A stretch of DNA of 42,329 nt from Candidatus Thalassarchaeaceae archaeon (GCA_023268715.1 JALRLV010000013.1:1-42329), one strand, 5' to 3'; shown: positions 24,358-33,843, counted from the first letter of the stretch. Notes: generated from the letters alone by a model not told the origin. Program-made: numbers and translations.

Positions 24358-25341
24358 ATGAATCGAACTCTATTGACGAATATGATGATTGTACTGTTGC
24401 TCAGTGCTTCACTGGCCGGGTGTACAGGTGATGATGAAAAAGAAAGCTTGATCCAAACCGGATCCTCGACTGTTTTGCCACTAGCGGTGGCCTGGGCAGA
24501 AGAGTATGAAGGGGCAGATGTATCTGTCTCAGGAGGAGGTTCCAGCCATGGAATCAATGCTTTGTTGAATGGGGAAGCCGACCTAGGGGATGCTTCCAGA
24601 CTGATGAAAGGCAAGGACTACACAAAAGTAAACTGCGACGAATCAGGGGTTAGATCAGATGGAACTGCATCTGAAGAGTGCATGGGTGTAATGCCAACCA
24701 AGTGGGTCGTTGCCTTTGATGTTCTTGCAGTAATTACCCATCCTTCAAACGACTTTGCGAGCAGTCTAACTTACGATCAGTTATACTCAATTTTCACAGA
24801 TGATAACCCAGCTGTATATTGGGATGATGTAGCTGGATTAGAGGGCGCTCCTCACGAAGAAATTCAAATCTACGCACCAGATGAAGCAAGTGGTACCTTT
24901 GACTACTTTTTCGAAGAGATTATCGAAGATTGGGGTGACGAAACTCAAGCCGCAGGAACCCGTCTAGAATCAGGCGATGGTGTATATCATCCATCAGCGG
25001 ACGACAATGTGATTATGACCGCAATACAATCCAACGAGTACGCAATTGGATTCCTAGGATTCGCATACGTTAGAGAGAATGCTGACAAGGTAAATACCGT
25101 ATCGATTGATGATGGTAATGGCGCTGTTGAACCTTCATTAGAGACGGTTGCAGATTACCCTATGGCTCGTCCTCTTCACATATACACCGATGCCAATGCG
25201 GCAAATTCTGATGCTGTCAACGGCTACTTGAGTTTTGCATTGTCTGATGAAGGACAAGCAGTCTGTGACGAAGTAGGATACGTGAAGGTAGAGTTGGTAG
25301 ATGCCAATCTGCTTTCACTCCAACGCGCAGCATTGGCGTGA
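24358..25341 (+). CDS. pstS: phosphate-binding lipoprotein PstS
   Basis: From the ATG at 24358 the protein has 327 residues, with a lipoprotein signal ending in the lipobox LAGC. The mature part starts with acidic GDDEKE and then GSSTVLPLAVAWAEEY. The phosphate-binding loops are the SGGGSSHGI and EASGTFDYFFEE segments, typical of PstS. It captures phosphate outside the cell for the PstCA-PstB importer encoded directly downstream, separated by only 18 bp. A Shine-Dalgarno sequence at 24345-24349 supports this start; the ATG at 24295 would put 21 extra residues before the signal peptide. Confidence 0.93.
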   Translation: MNRTLLTNMMIVLLLSASLAGCTGDDEKESLIQTGSSTVLPLAVAWAEEYEGADVSVSGGGSSHGINALLNGEADLGDASRLMKGKDYTKVNCDESGVRSDGTASEECMGVMPTKWVVAFDVLAVITHPSNDFASSLTYDQLYSIFTDDNPAVYWDDVAGLEGAPHEEIQIYAPDEASGTFDYFFEEIIEDWGDETQAAGTRLESGDGVYHPSADDNVIMTAIQSNEYAIGFLGFAYVRENADKVNTVSIDDGNGAVEPSLETVADYPMARPLHIYTDANAANSDAVNGYLSFALSDEGQAVCDEVGYVKVELVDANLLSLQRAALA

Positions 25342-25359
25342 ACTATGAAGTGGTAAATC

Positions 25360-27228
25360 ATGATTGAGTCTGGCACCTTCCTAGATGGCCGGGCTCCACG
25401 TAACCGATTTACCCATAGCGCATTGTTCGCAGCCGCCTCATTATCGGTGATTGCAAGTGCGTTAATCATATACACACTGGCATCAGGTACAATTCGCTTT
25501 TTTGAATACGAAGAAGCCACCTTTTTCGAATTCATTACTGGAACAGATTGGGTTCCTAACGGACGTAACCCCAGCTTTGGGATCTGGCCTTTACTTTCAG
25601 GCACAGCTCTCATTGCTGTGGGGTCACTAATGATTTCTATTCCTCTTGGAGTAGCGGCTGCTCTGCATCTAGGTGAATTTGCATCGCCAAGATCACGACG
25701 TTTTCTCAAGCCAATAGTCGAGGTTCTTTCAGGAATACCATCAGTGGTTCACGGTTTCTTCGCTCTTCTTGTAATTAGCCCCTTTATGCAAAGAACCATC
25801 GATGCAACATACTTCAATGCAGCTAGTGCAATAATCGTCGTAGCAGCAATGATTTTGCCCATTATAGTTTCAATATCAGATGATGCTATCAGAGCAGTTC
25901 CTAGAGAAATAAAGGAAGCAGCATTAGGCCTTGGAGCAACGCGTTGGGAAATGGCCACCAAAGTTGTTCTACCATCTGCTCGTTCGGGAATAGTTGCAGC
26001 GGTTTTACTCGCGCTTGCACGTGCAGTAGGCGAAACAATGGCTGTAACTATGGCTGCTGGCTCAGTTGCAGCACTACATTTTGATCCACGTCTGGAAGTA
26101 CAAACTCTGACTGCATATATTGCCCAAGTTGCAACTGGTGACATACCACCAGGCCCAGCAACCGATGCAGGATTCGCGGTAGGGTCTGCCCTCTTTGTCC
26201 TAACATATTCAGTGAATATATTGGCAGTTGGGGCAACAAGAAAAAGACTGGGGGCAAATAGAGGCAAAATGGCTTCCCTCCTTTTTCAAATCAAAGTGAA
26301 ATTATCAATGATTTTAGATAGAATTAGCGGAGATATCGAATATAATTTAACTCAATCAAATCCATTTATACCAACTAAATACGATTTATTTAGAAGAAGA
26401 AAGGAAAAAGTTTCACGATTCATTGTTGCAAGTAGCCTATTTGTAGGGTTAGTATTTTTGCTTATCTTACTCCAAACAATCCTAGAAACAGGATTGGCTG
26501 GTATTGATTTACAGTTTCTGACAAACTTCCCGTCCTACCGAGCTGATCAAGCAGGCATAGGCCCCACAATTTGGGGGTCACTTTGGCTAATAACACTGAC
26601 AATGTTATTCGCATTGCCAGCGGGTGTTGGTGCTGCAGTTTACTTAACTGAACTTGCACCTGAAGGTATCTTGAATCAATTTTTGAGAAGAACCCTACAG
26701 AACCTAGCAGCGGTTCCATCGATTATTTTTGGTTTGGTTGGGTTGTATGTTTTCAGCAGGATGTTTGGTTTTGGGCTTAGTTTACTCACAGGTTCTCTGA
26801 CTCTCGCAATGATGGTTTTACCGATGATTGTAGTAACTACAGAAGAGGCATTGCTAGCGGTTCCGAAATCGTTTCGAGATGCAGCATTGGGCGTTGGGGC
26901 AACTAGGTGGCAGGCAGTCAGACATCATGTTCTTCCAAATGCAGTTCCTGGAATAGCAACTGGAGCAATCCTCTCTGTTGCAAGAGCGTTAGGAGAAACA
27001 GCTCCTATTCTATTTGTTGCAAGCCTATTTTCAAAAACAGCGCCGACAGGAATAATGGATGGCTTCCTTGCGTTACCAATTCAGATATTTTTCTGGACTA
27101 GACATCCAAAGGAAGCGTTTCATGATTTAGCAGCAAGTACTATTCTTGTACTACTAATGCTATTGCTAATCTTGAATATCATCGCTATATTCATTCGTAA
27201 CAGAGCAGAGGATAGGAGGTCATGGTGA
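25360..27228 (+). CDS. pstCA: fused phosphate ABC permease PstC-PstA
   Basis: The 622-residue protein contains both permease subunits in one chain. Residues 1 to about 300 are PstC-like, with the coupling loop [25 protein letters not shown] and then RAVGETMAV. Residues about 345-622 are PstA-like, with the matching loop [25 protein letters not shown] and [11 protein letters not shown] charged cytoplasmic linker of about 60 residues (FRRRKEK and neighbours) joins them. Each half has about six helices. The gene lies between pstS and pstB in the usual order, with a 1-base overlap with pstB, and no frameshift is seen. This is therefore a true fusion rather than an assembly error, as far as the reading frame shows. 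Confidence 0.92.
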   Translation: MIESGTFLDGRAPRNRFTHSALFAAASLSVIASALIIYTLASGTIRFFEYEEATFFEFITGTDWVPNGRNPSFGIWPLLSGTALIAVGSLMISIPLGVAAALHLGEFASPRSRRFLKPIVEVLSGIPSVVHGFFALLVISPFMQRTIDATYFNAASAIIVVAAMILPIIVSISDDAIRAVPREIKEAALGLGATRWEMATKVVLPSARSGIVAAVLLALARAVGETMAVTMAAGSVAALHFDPRLEVQTLTAYIAQVATGDIPPGPATDAGFAVGSALFVLTYSVNILAVGATRKRLGANRGKMASLLFQIKVKLSMILDRISGDIEYNLTQSNPFIPTKYDLFRRRKEKVSRFIVASSLFVGLVFLLILLQTILETGLAGIDLQFLTNFPSYRADQAGIGPTIWGSLWLITLTMLFALPAGVGAAVYLTELAPEGILNQFLRRTLQNLAAVPSIIFGLVGLYVFSRMFGFGLSLLTGSLTLAMMVLPMIVVTTEEALLAVPKSFRDAALGVGATRWQAVRHHVLPNAVPGIATGAILSVARALGETAPILFVASLFSKTAPTGIMDGFLALPIQIFFWTRHPKEAFHDLAASTILVLLMLLLILNIIAIFIRNRAEDRRSW

Positions 27229-27992
27229 TGTCCAAAGAAAATAATACGATCAGTGTGAAAGATCTGACAATAAAATATGCTGAAAAAGAAGCTATAATTT
27301 CCGTAAATTTAGACATCCAAGAATCTGGCGTAACTGCATTCATTGGCCCCTCAGGTTGTGGAAAAAGCACATTGCTGCGGGCCTTCAACAGAATGAACGA
27401 TGAGATTCCAACCTGCTCAATGATTGGTGAAATAGAATGGCGAGGAAAGAATTTACTTTCAGATGAAATAGACCCTGTTTTGTTAAGGAGGGCTGTATCT
27501 ATGGTTTTTCAGAAACCAAATGTATTCCCCACTTCAATTTACGAAAATGTCGCGTTTGGGTTGCGAATCCAAGGAATCAATCATAAGTCGAAACTAGATG
27601 AAATAATTGAAGAAAGCCTTCGAGATGCATTTCTTTGGGACGAAGTAAAAGAACGATTGGAAGATGATGCCTATTCTCTATCAGGAGGACAACAGCAAAG
27701 ACTCTGTATTGCGAGGGCTCTAGCAACTAAACCCTCTATCCTGTTAATGGATGAGCCCACTTCTGCCTTGGATCCAATCGCCACGGCTAAAATTGAAGAA
27801 TTAATTCAAGCACTTCGTGAAAAAGTAACTGTAGTCATTGTAACCCACTCAATGAGCCAAGCAGCAAGAATTTCGGATCAAACTGTTTTCTTGTACATGG
27901 GTGAGTTAATTGAGGCGGGGGAAACAAAGAAAATTTTCAGTGAACCTGAAGAAGAATTAACAGGTCAATACATTACAGGAAGATTTGGTTAG
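27228..27992 (+). CDS. pstB: phosphate ABC transporter ATPase PstB
   Basis: The ATPase has 254 residues from the ATG at 27228, which overlaps the pstCA stop (TGATG). AGGAGGT at 27214-27220 sits seven bases before this start and only one base before the alternative ATG at 27222, so 27228 is preferred. Walker [10 protein letters not shown], the signature LSGGQQQR, Walker B ILLMDEP and the switch histidine in [15 protein letters not shown] are all intact. The phosphate-type segment [13 protein letters not shown] follows Walker A. It powers the fused PstCA permease. Confidence 0.95.
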   Translation: MSKENNTISVKDLTIKYAEKEAIISVNLDIQESGVTAFIGPSGCGKSTLLRAFNRMNDEIPTCSMIGEIEWRGKNLLSDEIDPVLLRRAVSMVFQKPNVFPTSIYENVAFGLRIQGINHKSKLDEIIEESLRDAFLWDEVKERLEDDAYSLSGGQQQRLCIARALATKPSILLMDEPTSALDPIATAKIEELIQALREKVTVVIVTHSMSQAARISDQTVFLYMGELIEAGETKKIFSEPEEELTGQYITGRFG

Positions 27993-28000
27993 GTGAAAAA

Positions 28001-28678
28001 ATGGTTCCAGTAAGAACAGGATTAGATGAAAGATTAGACCATTTGAGAAATCAATTGGTAGATGATGCTAATGAGTTAATGAGAATTTATTCAGTTGCAG
28101 TTGATTCTCTAATTTCTTTGGATGTCGACAATGTAAATCAAGTGTTGGCAGCAAGAGATGAAGCTAGGAAGATTTTCTGGGAAAGAACTGGAGATATTCT
28201 TCTTGTTTTATCACTTAACCAACCGATGATGGGTGACCTTCGAATGATATCCACATTCCTAAGAGGTAGCGATACCATTGAGAGAGGCATGAGGCACGCA
28301 AGAGATATTTCACAAACTTCCTCTTTGCTAGCAAATGAGTTAGAAATTGATAAAATACCCCACGATCTTATTGGTTTGATTCAAACAATGAATAAATTAC
28401 TAATGGATATGATCTCAAATATCTTCGATTCCATAAATTCAAAATCTGGCCTAAATATCGAATACATCTCAAATAAATGGGAAGAAATAGGAAATATTTG
28501 GGAAACTTGTCAAGAAGTTATTTCCGTTACTCCCGGGGCTGAAATCGGTAGTAAAACGGGGAGATTAAATCTCTTCAGAGCAATCTCTAGAATGGAGAGA
28601 ACTGGCTATAATTTTGTTAGATTCGCTGACCATTGGCATCATGCACTCAACAATGAGTGGATTTCAATTGAAAATTAG
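28001..28678 (+). CDS. phoU: PhoU phosphate signalling protein
   Basis: The 225-residue helical protein has the two PhoU repeats, recognised by RTGDILLVLSLNQPMMGDLRMISTFLRGSDTIERGMRHARDI and the second, more diverged FRAISRMERTGYNFVRFADH. PhoU reports the state of the Pst importer and limits uptake. In bacteria it acts through a histidine kinase, but archaea lack that partner, and here the AbrB-PhoU protein upstream may take its place. It is the last gene of the pst operon (8 bp after pstB, with AGGTGA overlapping the pstB stop as ribosome-binding site). It overlaps the convergent ccdA-like gene by 4 bases. Confidence 0.9.
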   Translation: MVPVRTGLDERLDHLRNQLVDDANELMRIYSVAVDSLISLDVDNVNQVLAARDEARKIFWERTGDILLVLSLNQPMMGDLRMISTFLRGSDTIERGMRHARDISQTSSLLANELEIDKIPHDLIGLIQTMNKLLMDMISNIFDSINSKSGLNIEYISNKWEEIGNIWETCQEVISVTPGAEIGSKTGRLNLFRAISRMERTGYNFVRFADHWHHALNNEWISIEN

Positions 28679-30129
28679 ATCAATGAGCCAACAATTTCTG
28701 GTTGAGTTAGGTAAACCAATAATCCGATGCCAGCAAACATCATCATCCATGCTCCTGTAGCTTTGACAATTCCTGTAGACTTTCTAAGGAAGCCAATCAT
28801 AGCTTGTCGCCCCATCCCTACTAGTCCCGTCACCATTACCATTAACATTGTAACAGAGAGAATCAATCCACCAAGTCCGGCTATGAACGCCCCTTCTCCT
28901 ACTACGGTTAACCATGCTACAAATGGGAACACAGCCGCAGCAGTACAATCGACTGATGCGGCCGAATAACCAATTCCCCAAAGGTACATATTTCTTCTAG
29001 GAGTAAACACATCATCAGTTTCTATTGTTTGGTATCTGTCCAAAATCCGCTGAACTCCAGCCAGTAAATGACTTGTCCAACCTAACAACATCAGTCCTCC
29101 AAGGATTAGAAGTAGCCACGCTATTGCAATTGCCACTTGGTGGAGAACTCCAGATAGTGGTATGAGCTCACTTAGTCCAAAGATGATCATTCCAACAATT
29201 GTGAAGAAGGTTAACTGACCTAAGGCTGCATACCCACCGACTTCAAACGAATTTGGCATCCTTCCAGTCAATTTTCCTTCCTGCCGTAATTCATCCTCTC
29301 TCATACCTAGACTGAGATAATATGTGATGAATGAAGGCAAGACAGGGAAAGCACAAGGTGAGAAGTAGACCAAAACACCGAGGAATAATCCGATAATGAA
29401 AACTCCTGAAACAGATCTGTCTGCTTTCTTTATTCCAATTCGGAGGTCCTCAGCCTCTCCAAGATTGGCTGCCTCTATAGCACTGTCAAAACTCTTCCAG
29501 CCATCGAGTGGAGTCCCTGTGTTCTCTTTTGCAACAACAAACCCTTCGTGGTCGATAACCAAAGCAAGTGGAATAGATTGAGCAGAATAATATTCGGTAA
29601 TGTCTCCTCTTTCTCCATCATCCAGAAGTACAACATCATCGCCTCCATTTACGATTGGCCATGGCATGTGTCGGTTGGATTCGGGGTCACCAAATGTTGC
29701 GTTAATTTGCTCAAACGATTCATACTGATACCACGTTGCAATCGACACTGCAATTACAGGGTATTCACCCTCAAGACCTTCCCATTCTGCAAGATTGTCA
29801 TCGATATGTTCCTGAACATAGTGGCAATTGGCACAATCTATTGCCATGAAATCTAAGATTACCACATGACCGCGCAGGCTACTCAATTGGATTGTTCCAT
29901 CCTCAGCGGTGTAGAGGTCGTCTATCCCTTCTCTGTTCATAGATGGGGCGACCCAATCTGGTGCTTTCGAAATCTCATCAGAGGTGCCGTAAATGGAGGA
30001 GGTTAATCCAAACAATGAGAGGGACGCGAACCCGATAATACAGAATAAAACCACGCCAATACCAAAGGCCTTCCAGGTGTCTGATTCCTTCAGAACACCG
30101 AAGTCCAAACCGGCTTGCATGTCACTCAC
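28675..30129 (-). CDS. thioredoxin-like/CcdA fusion (membrane thiol-disulfide transporter)
   Basis: The 484-residue protein has an N-terminal membrane helix (about 20-42). A TlpA/redoxin-like domain on the outer side (about 55-215) follows, with C99 and C102 in AIDCANCHYV. The C-terminal CcdA/DsbD-type membrane domain (about 240-484) has paired cysteines C259 (FSPCAFP) and C395 (SVDCTAAAV). It should carry reducing equivalents across the membrane, giving electrons to the thioredoxin domain, in the reverse domain order of bacterial DsbD. The thioredoxin-fold surface protein at 7527-10688 could be one client, though they are not linked. Start is GTG 30129 or ATG 30120. Confidence 0.87.
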   Translation of the reverse strand: MSDMQAGLDFGVLKESDTWKAFGIGVVLFCIIGFASLSLFGLTSSIYGTSDEISKAPDWVAPSMNREGIDDLYTAEDGTIQLSSLRGHVVILDFMAIDCANCHYVQEHIDDNLAEWEGLEGEYPVIAVSIATWYQYESFEQINATFGDPESNRHMPWPIVNGGDDVVLLDDGERGDITEYYSAQSIPLALVIDHEGFVVAKENTGTPLDGWKSFDSAIEAANLGEAEDLRIGIKKADRSVSGVFIIGLFLGVLVYFSPCAFPVLPSFITYYLSLGMREDELRQEGKLTGRMPNSFEVGGYAALGQLTFFTIVGMIIFGLSELIPLSGVLHQVAIAIAWLLLILGGLMLLGWTSHLLAGVQRILDRYQTIETDDVFTPRRNMYLWGIGYSAASVDCTAAAVFPFVAWLTVVGEGAFIAGLGGLILSVTMLMVMVTGLVGMGRQAMIGFLRKSTGIVKATGAWMMMFAGIGLLVYLTQPEIVGSLI

Positions 30130-30159
30130 AAGGCCATTTTGCTTTTGATTTCGCCGTGT

Positions 30160-30873
30160 CTAGGATTTTCCTTCAATTGAATCCAAGAGTGAGGATGCAC
30201 CTATTCTGAATCTTCTAGATCCCTCTTTGATTATGCTCGAGTCTTGTTGATTGACAATACTCGTTAGCCTACTCACATCCTTCATGGTTCCAATTCCTCC
30301 GGAGAGTTTCACCCCTAGCTTTTCTCCAAAGGCTCGCTCATGTCGCATCACTTCGTAAGCGAAAATTGCGGCTGCATCATCACTGCAGCCTCCACGTTTA
30401 CCGGTGCAGGTTTTGATGAAATCTACCCCTGCTGCAAGAGCCATTCTAGCTACTGCTCGCATTTCTCGTTCCTGTAATAGTGGAGTCTCGAGAATTACCT
30501 TGAGTACGCATTCACCAGCAGCACTTCTCATCTCTTTGAGTAACTCAAGTTCGAATTCGTCAGGGAAATTCTGATCTTTTCTTGGTTCAAGTACGACGTC
30601 TATCTCATCGACTCCTGCTTCGACTGCTTTTGAGATTGCGACACTAATTTCATTGATATCTGAACTGCCAATCGGGAATCCAGCGGCTACCACCGCCAAT
30701 TTGATGTCTGGATTCAATCGTTCTTTGACGAATTCTGCATGTTCGGAAAATACACACACAGCACCAACTTCTGAGGAATTTGCGCGAGCCACAAATCCCT
30801 CTAATTCTTCCTCAGTAGCCTCGTGATTCAACAAGGTAAAATCGAGGCTTTCGATAACCGCTTGAGCATCCAA
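30160..30873 (-). CDS. deoC: deoxyribose-phosphate aldolase
   Basis: The 237-residue enzyme splits 2-deoxyribose 5-phosphate into glyceraldehyde 3-phosphate and acetaldehyde in deoxynucleoside salvage. The Schiff-base lysine is K154 in DFIKTCTGKRGG. The second lysine K189 (GVKLSGGIG) and D92 (VDEIDVVLEP) complete the active site. Length and motifs are normal for the family. It follows serC by nine bases on the same strand and is probably cotranscribed with it, although the pathways are unrelated. Confidence 0.94.
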   Translation of the reverse strand: MDAQAVIESLDFTLLNHEATEEELEGFVARANSSEVGAVCVFSEHAEFVKERLNPDIKLAVVAAGFPIGSSDINEISVAISKAVEAGVDEIDVVLEPRKDQNFPDEFELELLKEMRSAAGECVLKVILETPLLQEREMRAVARMALAAGVDFIKTCTGKRGGCSDDAAAIFAYEVMRHERAFGEKLGVKLSGGIGTMKDVSRLTSIVNQQDSSIIKEGSRRFRIGASSLLDSIEGKS

Positions 30874-30882
30874 CTATATTCC

Positions 30883-31986
30883 TCAGGAATGTCGCTCTCT
30901 GAATCCGCGCATAAACTCGACTAACGCCTCTACCGACTCTATTGGGCAGCCGTTGTAGAGGCTAGCTCGAATTCCACCAACCGATCTGTGGCCCTTCAAG
31001 CCGCCTAATCCAGCGGCTTCTGCTTCCTCTAGGAATATACTCTCTAGGTCTTCGTTTGAGCATCTCCAAGTCACATTCATGACAGATCTAGAAGATTTTT
31101 CTGCATGCGGAACCCACATATCAGAACTGTCTAACTCCTCGTATAGAAGAGATGATTTCGCCCGATTCCTCTCAATTGAACCGGCTAATCCTCCGTTTTC
31201 TTCCAGCCATTTGAAAACGCAATCTAGAACAAAAATTCCGAAGGTGTTTGGAGTGTTAAAGAGAGAACCTTTGGAAGTGTGGATTGTATAATCTAACATT
31301 GTTGGAAGTCTTCCTGCCTCTGAGTTTTCCTTTGCTCTAGCCAAAGCCCAAGGAGATAGAATTACCAGAGTTACTCCCGAGGGTCCGAGATTCTTCTGCG
31401 CCCCTGCATAGATTACGTCATGAGCAGATACATCAATTGGAACCCCTGCGATATCCGAGGAAGCATCCACCACTATTGGTTTGCCTCCGGAGTCGGGTAA
31501 GTGTTGGTGCTGAGTGCCCATTAGAGTGTTATTTGAGGTGTAATGAAGATAGATTGAGTCCTCAGAAATAGCATACTCCTCTCCGCCCGGAATACATCGG
31601 AAGCCATTCTCTGAATCACTCCAAATATTGTTTGCTTGACCAACTCGATTTGCTTCTGCAATCGCTTTTTTCGACCAAATTCCAGTTTCGATAAAATCTG
31701 CCTGCTCTCCTGGTTTTAGGAGATTAAGGGCGGTCATGTAGAATTGAAGGGATGCACCCCCTTGCAAGAAAAGAATCGTGTAATCATCGGGAACGGATAA
31801 TACTCTGCGAATTCGACCCATTGCACTATCCACAACCGCTTGGAAGGTGTCACTTCTGTGACTGATTTCACATAGCCCAAAACCACTGTTTTGAAGATTT
31901 GGAAGAGCCGCCTGAACCTCCTCTACAACCGATAATGGAAGCACTGCCGGACCAGCGCCGAAGTTGTGGATGCGCGATTCTCCCAC
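30883..31986 (-). CDS. serC: phosphoserine aminotransferase
   Basis: The 367-residue PLP enzyme makes phosphoserine from phosphohydroxypyruvate and glutamate in serine biosynthesis. The start HNFGAGPAVLPLSVVEEVQAAL and the PLP lysine K198 in YAGAQKNLGPSG are diagnostic. The C terminus has GLKGHRSVGGIRASLYNGCP, the conserved SerC ending. The start is a GTG at 31986, forced by an in-frame TAA at 32002-32004 and by the family N terminus. That GTG lies in the 3' arm of a perfect hairpin in the mRNA. The gene is divergent from pdxT. Confidence 0.94.
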   Translation of the reverse strand: MGESRIHNFGAGPAVLPLSVVEEVQAALPNLQNSGFGLCEISHRSDTFQAVVDSAMGRIRRVLSVPDDYTILFLQGGASLQFYMTALNLLKPGEQADFIETGIWSKKAIAEANRVGQANNIWSDSENGFRCIPGGEEYAISEDSIYLHYTSNNTLMGTQHQHLPDSGGKPIVVDASSDIAGVPIDVSAHDVIYAGAQKNLGPSGVTLVILSPWALARAKENSEAGRLPTMLDYTIHTSKGSLFNTPNTFGIFVLDCVFKWLEENGGLAGSIERNRAKSSLLYEELDSSDMWVPHAEKSSRSVMNVTWRCSNEDLESIFLEEAEAAGLGGLKGHRSVGGIRASLYNGCPIESVEALVEFMRGFRERHS

Positions 31987-32000
31987 GCCCTTTGGGCGTG
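31984..32000. repeat. perfect 7 bp inverted repeat covering the serC start codon
   Basis: CACGCCC (31984-31990) and GGGCGTG (31994-32000) form a GC-rich stem with a 3-base loop. On the serC mRNA the second arm contains the GTG start and part of an AAAGGG ribosome-binding stretch. It could therefore regulate initiation or act as a divergent operator for serC and pdxT. The symmetry is exact; the role is guesswork. Confidence 0.5.
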
Positions 32001-32070
32001 CTTAGCAGTCTTTCAGCACTTCTGCGCGCAAAGGGTTGGATTCAAGCAGTATGATTTAGCCGCAGGGTTC

Positions 32071-32673
32071 GTGCTCCGCATAGGCTTGGCCATGCTTCAG
32101 GGTGCTCGCCATGTCCACATGGCAGCACTGAATGCAGCGGCTAAAGACTCCGAAATTGAAATTGAAATACATGAGTTACGCAAGGCAACAGATCTAGAAA
32201 ATGCTCAGCCCCATGCACTTGTAATTCCAGGGGGTGAATCAACAACCATGCGACTTACAGGGAACGATTCTACTTCCGAACTTTTACCTGCGATTTTTCG
32301 TTGGATTCGCGAAGATAGCACAAGACCGGTCCTAGGTACTTGTGCTGGAGCAATTCTACTATGTGACCCACAAGACGGCGGAGAGCCTTTGGTCGCTGCC
32401 GAGATTGACCGTAATGCCTACGGCCGACAAGTAGATTCATTCCAAGGTGTCTTAGATTCAATACTACTTGGCAGACAGTTTCCCGGAGTATTCATTCGCG
32501 CTCCTAGATTTACCAAGGTTGGAGATACTTCAGAAGTCGTGGTAACTCTTGAAAACGAAGTGGTTGGAGTAAGACATGGAAATAGATTAGCCTTGACTTT
32601 CCATCCTGAATTGTCACAAGACTACGCTTTCCATGAATGGCTCTTGCAGAGAGCTGAAGAGGTGGCAGAATGA
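32071..32673 (+). CDS. pdxT: pyridoxal 5'-phosphate synthase glutaminase subunit
   Basis: PdxT releases ammonia from glutamine for the PdxS synthase. From the GTG at 32071 it has 200 residues and begins MLRIGLAMLQGARHVHMAAL, matching the family's GVLALQGxxxEH start. The open frame extends to 31966, but those extra residues do not fit. The catalytic triad is C91 in GTCAGAIL with H178 and E180 in FHPEL. IPGGESTTM, DRNAYGRQVDSF and FIRAP are further hallmarks. pdxS is not in the window. It overlaps the radical SAM gene by four bases (ATGA) and is divergent from serC, a PLP-dependent enzyme. Confidence 0.92.
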   Translation: MLRIGLAMLQGARHVHMAALNAAAKDSEIEIEIHELRKATDLENAQPHALVIPGGESTTMRLTGNDSTSELLPAIFRWIREDSTRPVLGTCAGAILLCDPQDGGEPLVAAEIDRNAYGRQVDSFQGVLDSILLGRQFPGVFIRAPRFTKVGDTSEVVVTLENEVVGVRHGNRLALTFHPELSQDYAFHEWLLQRAEEVAE

Positions 32674-33812
32674 CATTTTCAGTTAGGCTTCCGAATGTGC
32701 CAGACCTTCCTGAACCTGCAATTGCTGACGATACGGAAGGCTGTATCCAATGTCAGATGGGTTCGAAGCTAGTTTTGTTCATCACAGGTCATTGCCATTG
32801 GATGTGCGATTATTGTCCACTTTCAGAGAATCGTCGCGAAATAGATTGGATGTTCGCCAATGAACGTAGAGTGGAAATTGGAGACTGGGATGCGGTAATC
32901 GAAGAAGCTCGAGCGATGAATGCTACTGGAGCGGGAATTACCGGAGGAGATCCCGTTATGGCAAGGGAGAGAGTTTTGGAAGCGTGTAAAATTCTCAAAA
33001 ATGAATTCGGTGATGATTTCCATTTACACATGTATACCAGTATTCCATTCAAGGCAGAATGGGCGAATGATTTCGCTGAAGCCGGATTGGATGAAATACG
33101 CTTCCACTTTCTCGATTTGGAATCTGAAAAATATACCGAAACTATGGCAGCCTGTATCGAATCTGGAATGTTAACAGGCGTGGAAATACCTTGCGAGCCA
33201 GATAAGGAAAATGAATTGATGGAATTACTAGAAATTATGCGAGATATGCCTGTGCAATTTCTCAACCTCAACGAATTGGAGATTACCGTAGGTAATCACG
33301 ACAATATGGAACTTAGAGGTTTCAATTTATCTGATGAGATTACTGCTGGTGCAGCAGGTTCTGGGGAATTAGCCACACGGATGAGAGACCGAGTAATGGC
33401 GGCATCAATTGGTGCTGCCGACCCTGAAGATGGTACAGTTCGTGAGTCCTATCCATATCACCTGAAGTTCTGTACTGCCACATACAAAGACAGTGGGCAG
33501 TTACGTCGTCGCTTCATCCGTCGAGGCGAACATACAATTTCTCCACATGAAATTCTAACCGAAGATGGAACACTTCTTTTCGGAGCGGTTGATTGTAGCT
33601 TGGAAGATTCGGAAGAGTGGATTGAGGAGATACATACAGAAACTGGCCTACCAAGGAGGTTCATGTTGTATGATTCTGAGAATGAAAGAATCGAACTTCC
33701 TCTTTCAATGGCTGAAGAATTAGTTGGAGAAATTGATGCACCAATTTCCTTAGTTGAAGTGCATCCAACTCATGAAAGATTAGAGATGACAGTGGTATAT
33801 CTAAATCGTTGA
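32670..33812 (+). CDS. radical SAM protein, COG2108-like
   Basis: The 380-residue protein has the radical SAM cluster motif C42-x3-C46-x2-C49 in GHCHWMCDYCPLSENRRE. An extra pair C25 and C28 (GCIQCQMGS) precedes it. The glycine-rich SAM segment GAGITGGDPVMA follows, and the C-terminal half is rich in acidic residues. It resembles the archaeal family described as uncharacterised and related to pyruvate formate-lyase activase (COG2108). Its substrate is unknown. The ATG overlaps the pdxT stop (ATGA), so the two are translated together, and the iron-sulfur nuclease gene follows by 31 bp. Confidence 0.82.
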   Translation: MTFSVRLPNVPDLPEPAIADDTEGCIQCQMGSKLVLFITGHCHWMCDYCPLSENRREIDWMFANERRVEIGDWDAVIEEARAMNATGAGITGGDPVMARERVLEACKILKNEFGDDFHLHMYTSIPFKAEWANDFAEAGLDEIRFHFLDLESEKYTETMAACIESGMLTGVEIPCEPDKENELMELLEIMRDMPVQFLNLNELEITVGNHDNMELRGFNLSDEITAGAAGSGELATRMRDRVMAASIGAADPEDGTVRESYPYHLKFCTATYKDSGQLRRRFIRRGEHTISPHEILTEDGTLLFGAVDCSLEDSEEWIEEIHTETGLPRRFMLYDSENERIELPLSMAEELVGEIDAPISLVEVHPTHERLEMTVVYLNR

Positions 33813-33843
33813 GTTCATGTACTCTCGAGATAGATAGCAATGC

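Noticed and set aside
31966-32070. 35-residue N-terminal extension of PdxT
   Set aside because: The added residues do not resemble the family, and the GTG at 32071 gives the standard start, so the extension is probably untranslated leader.
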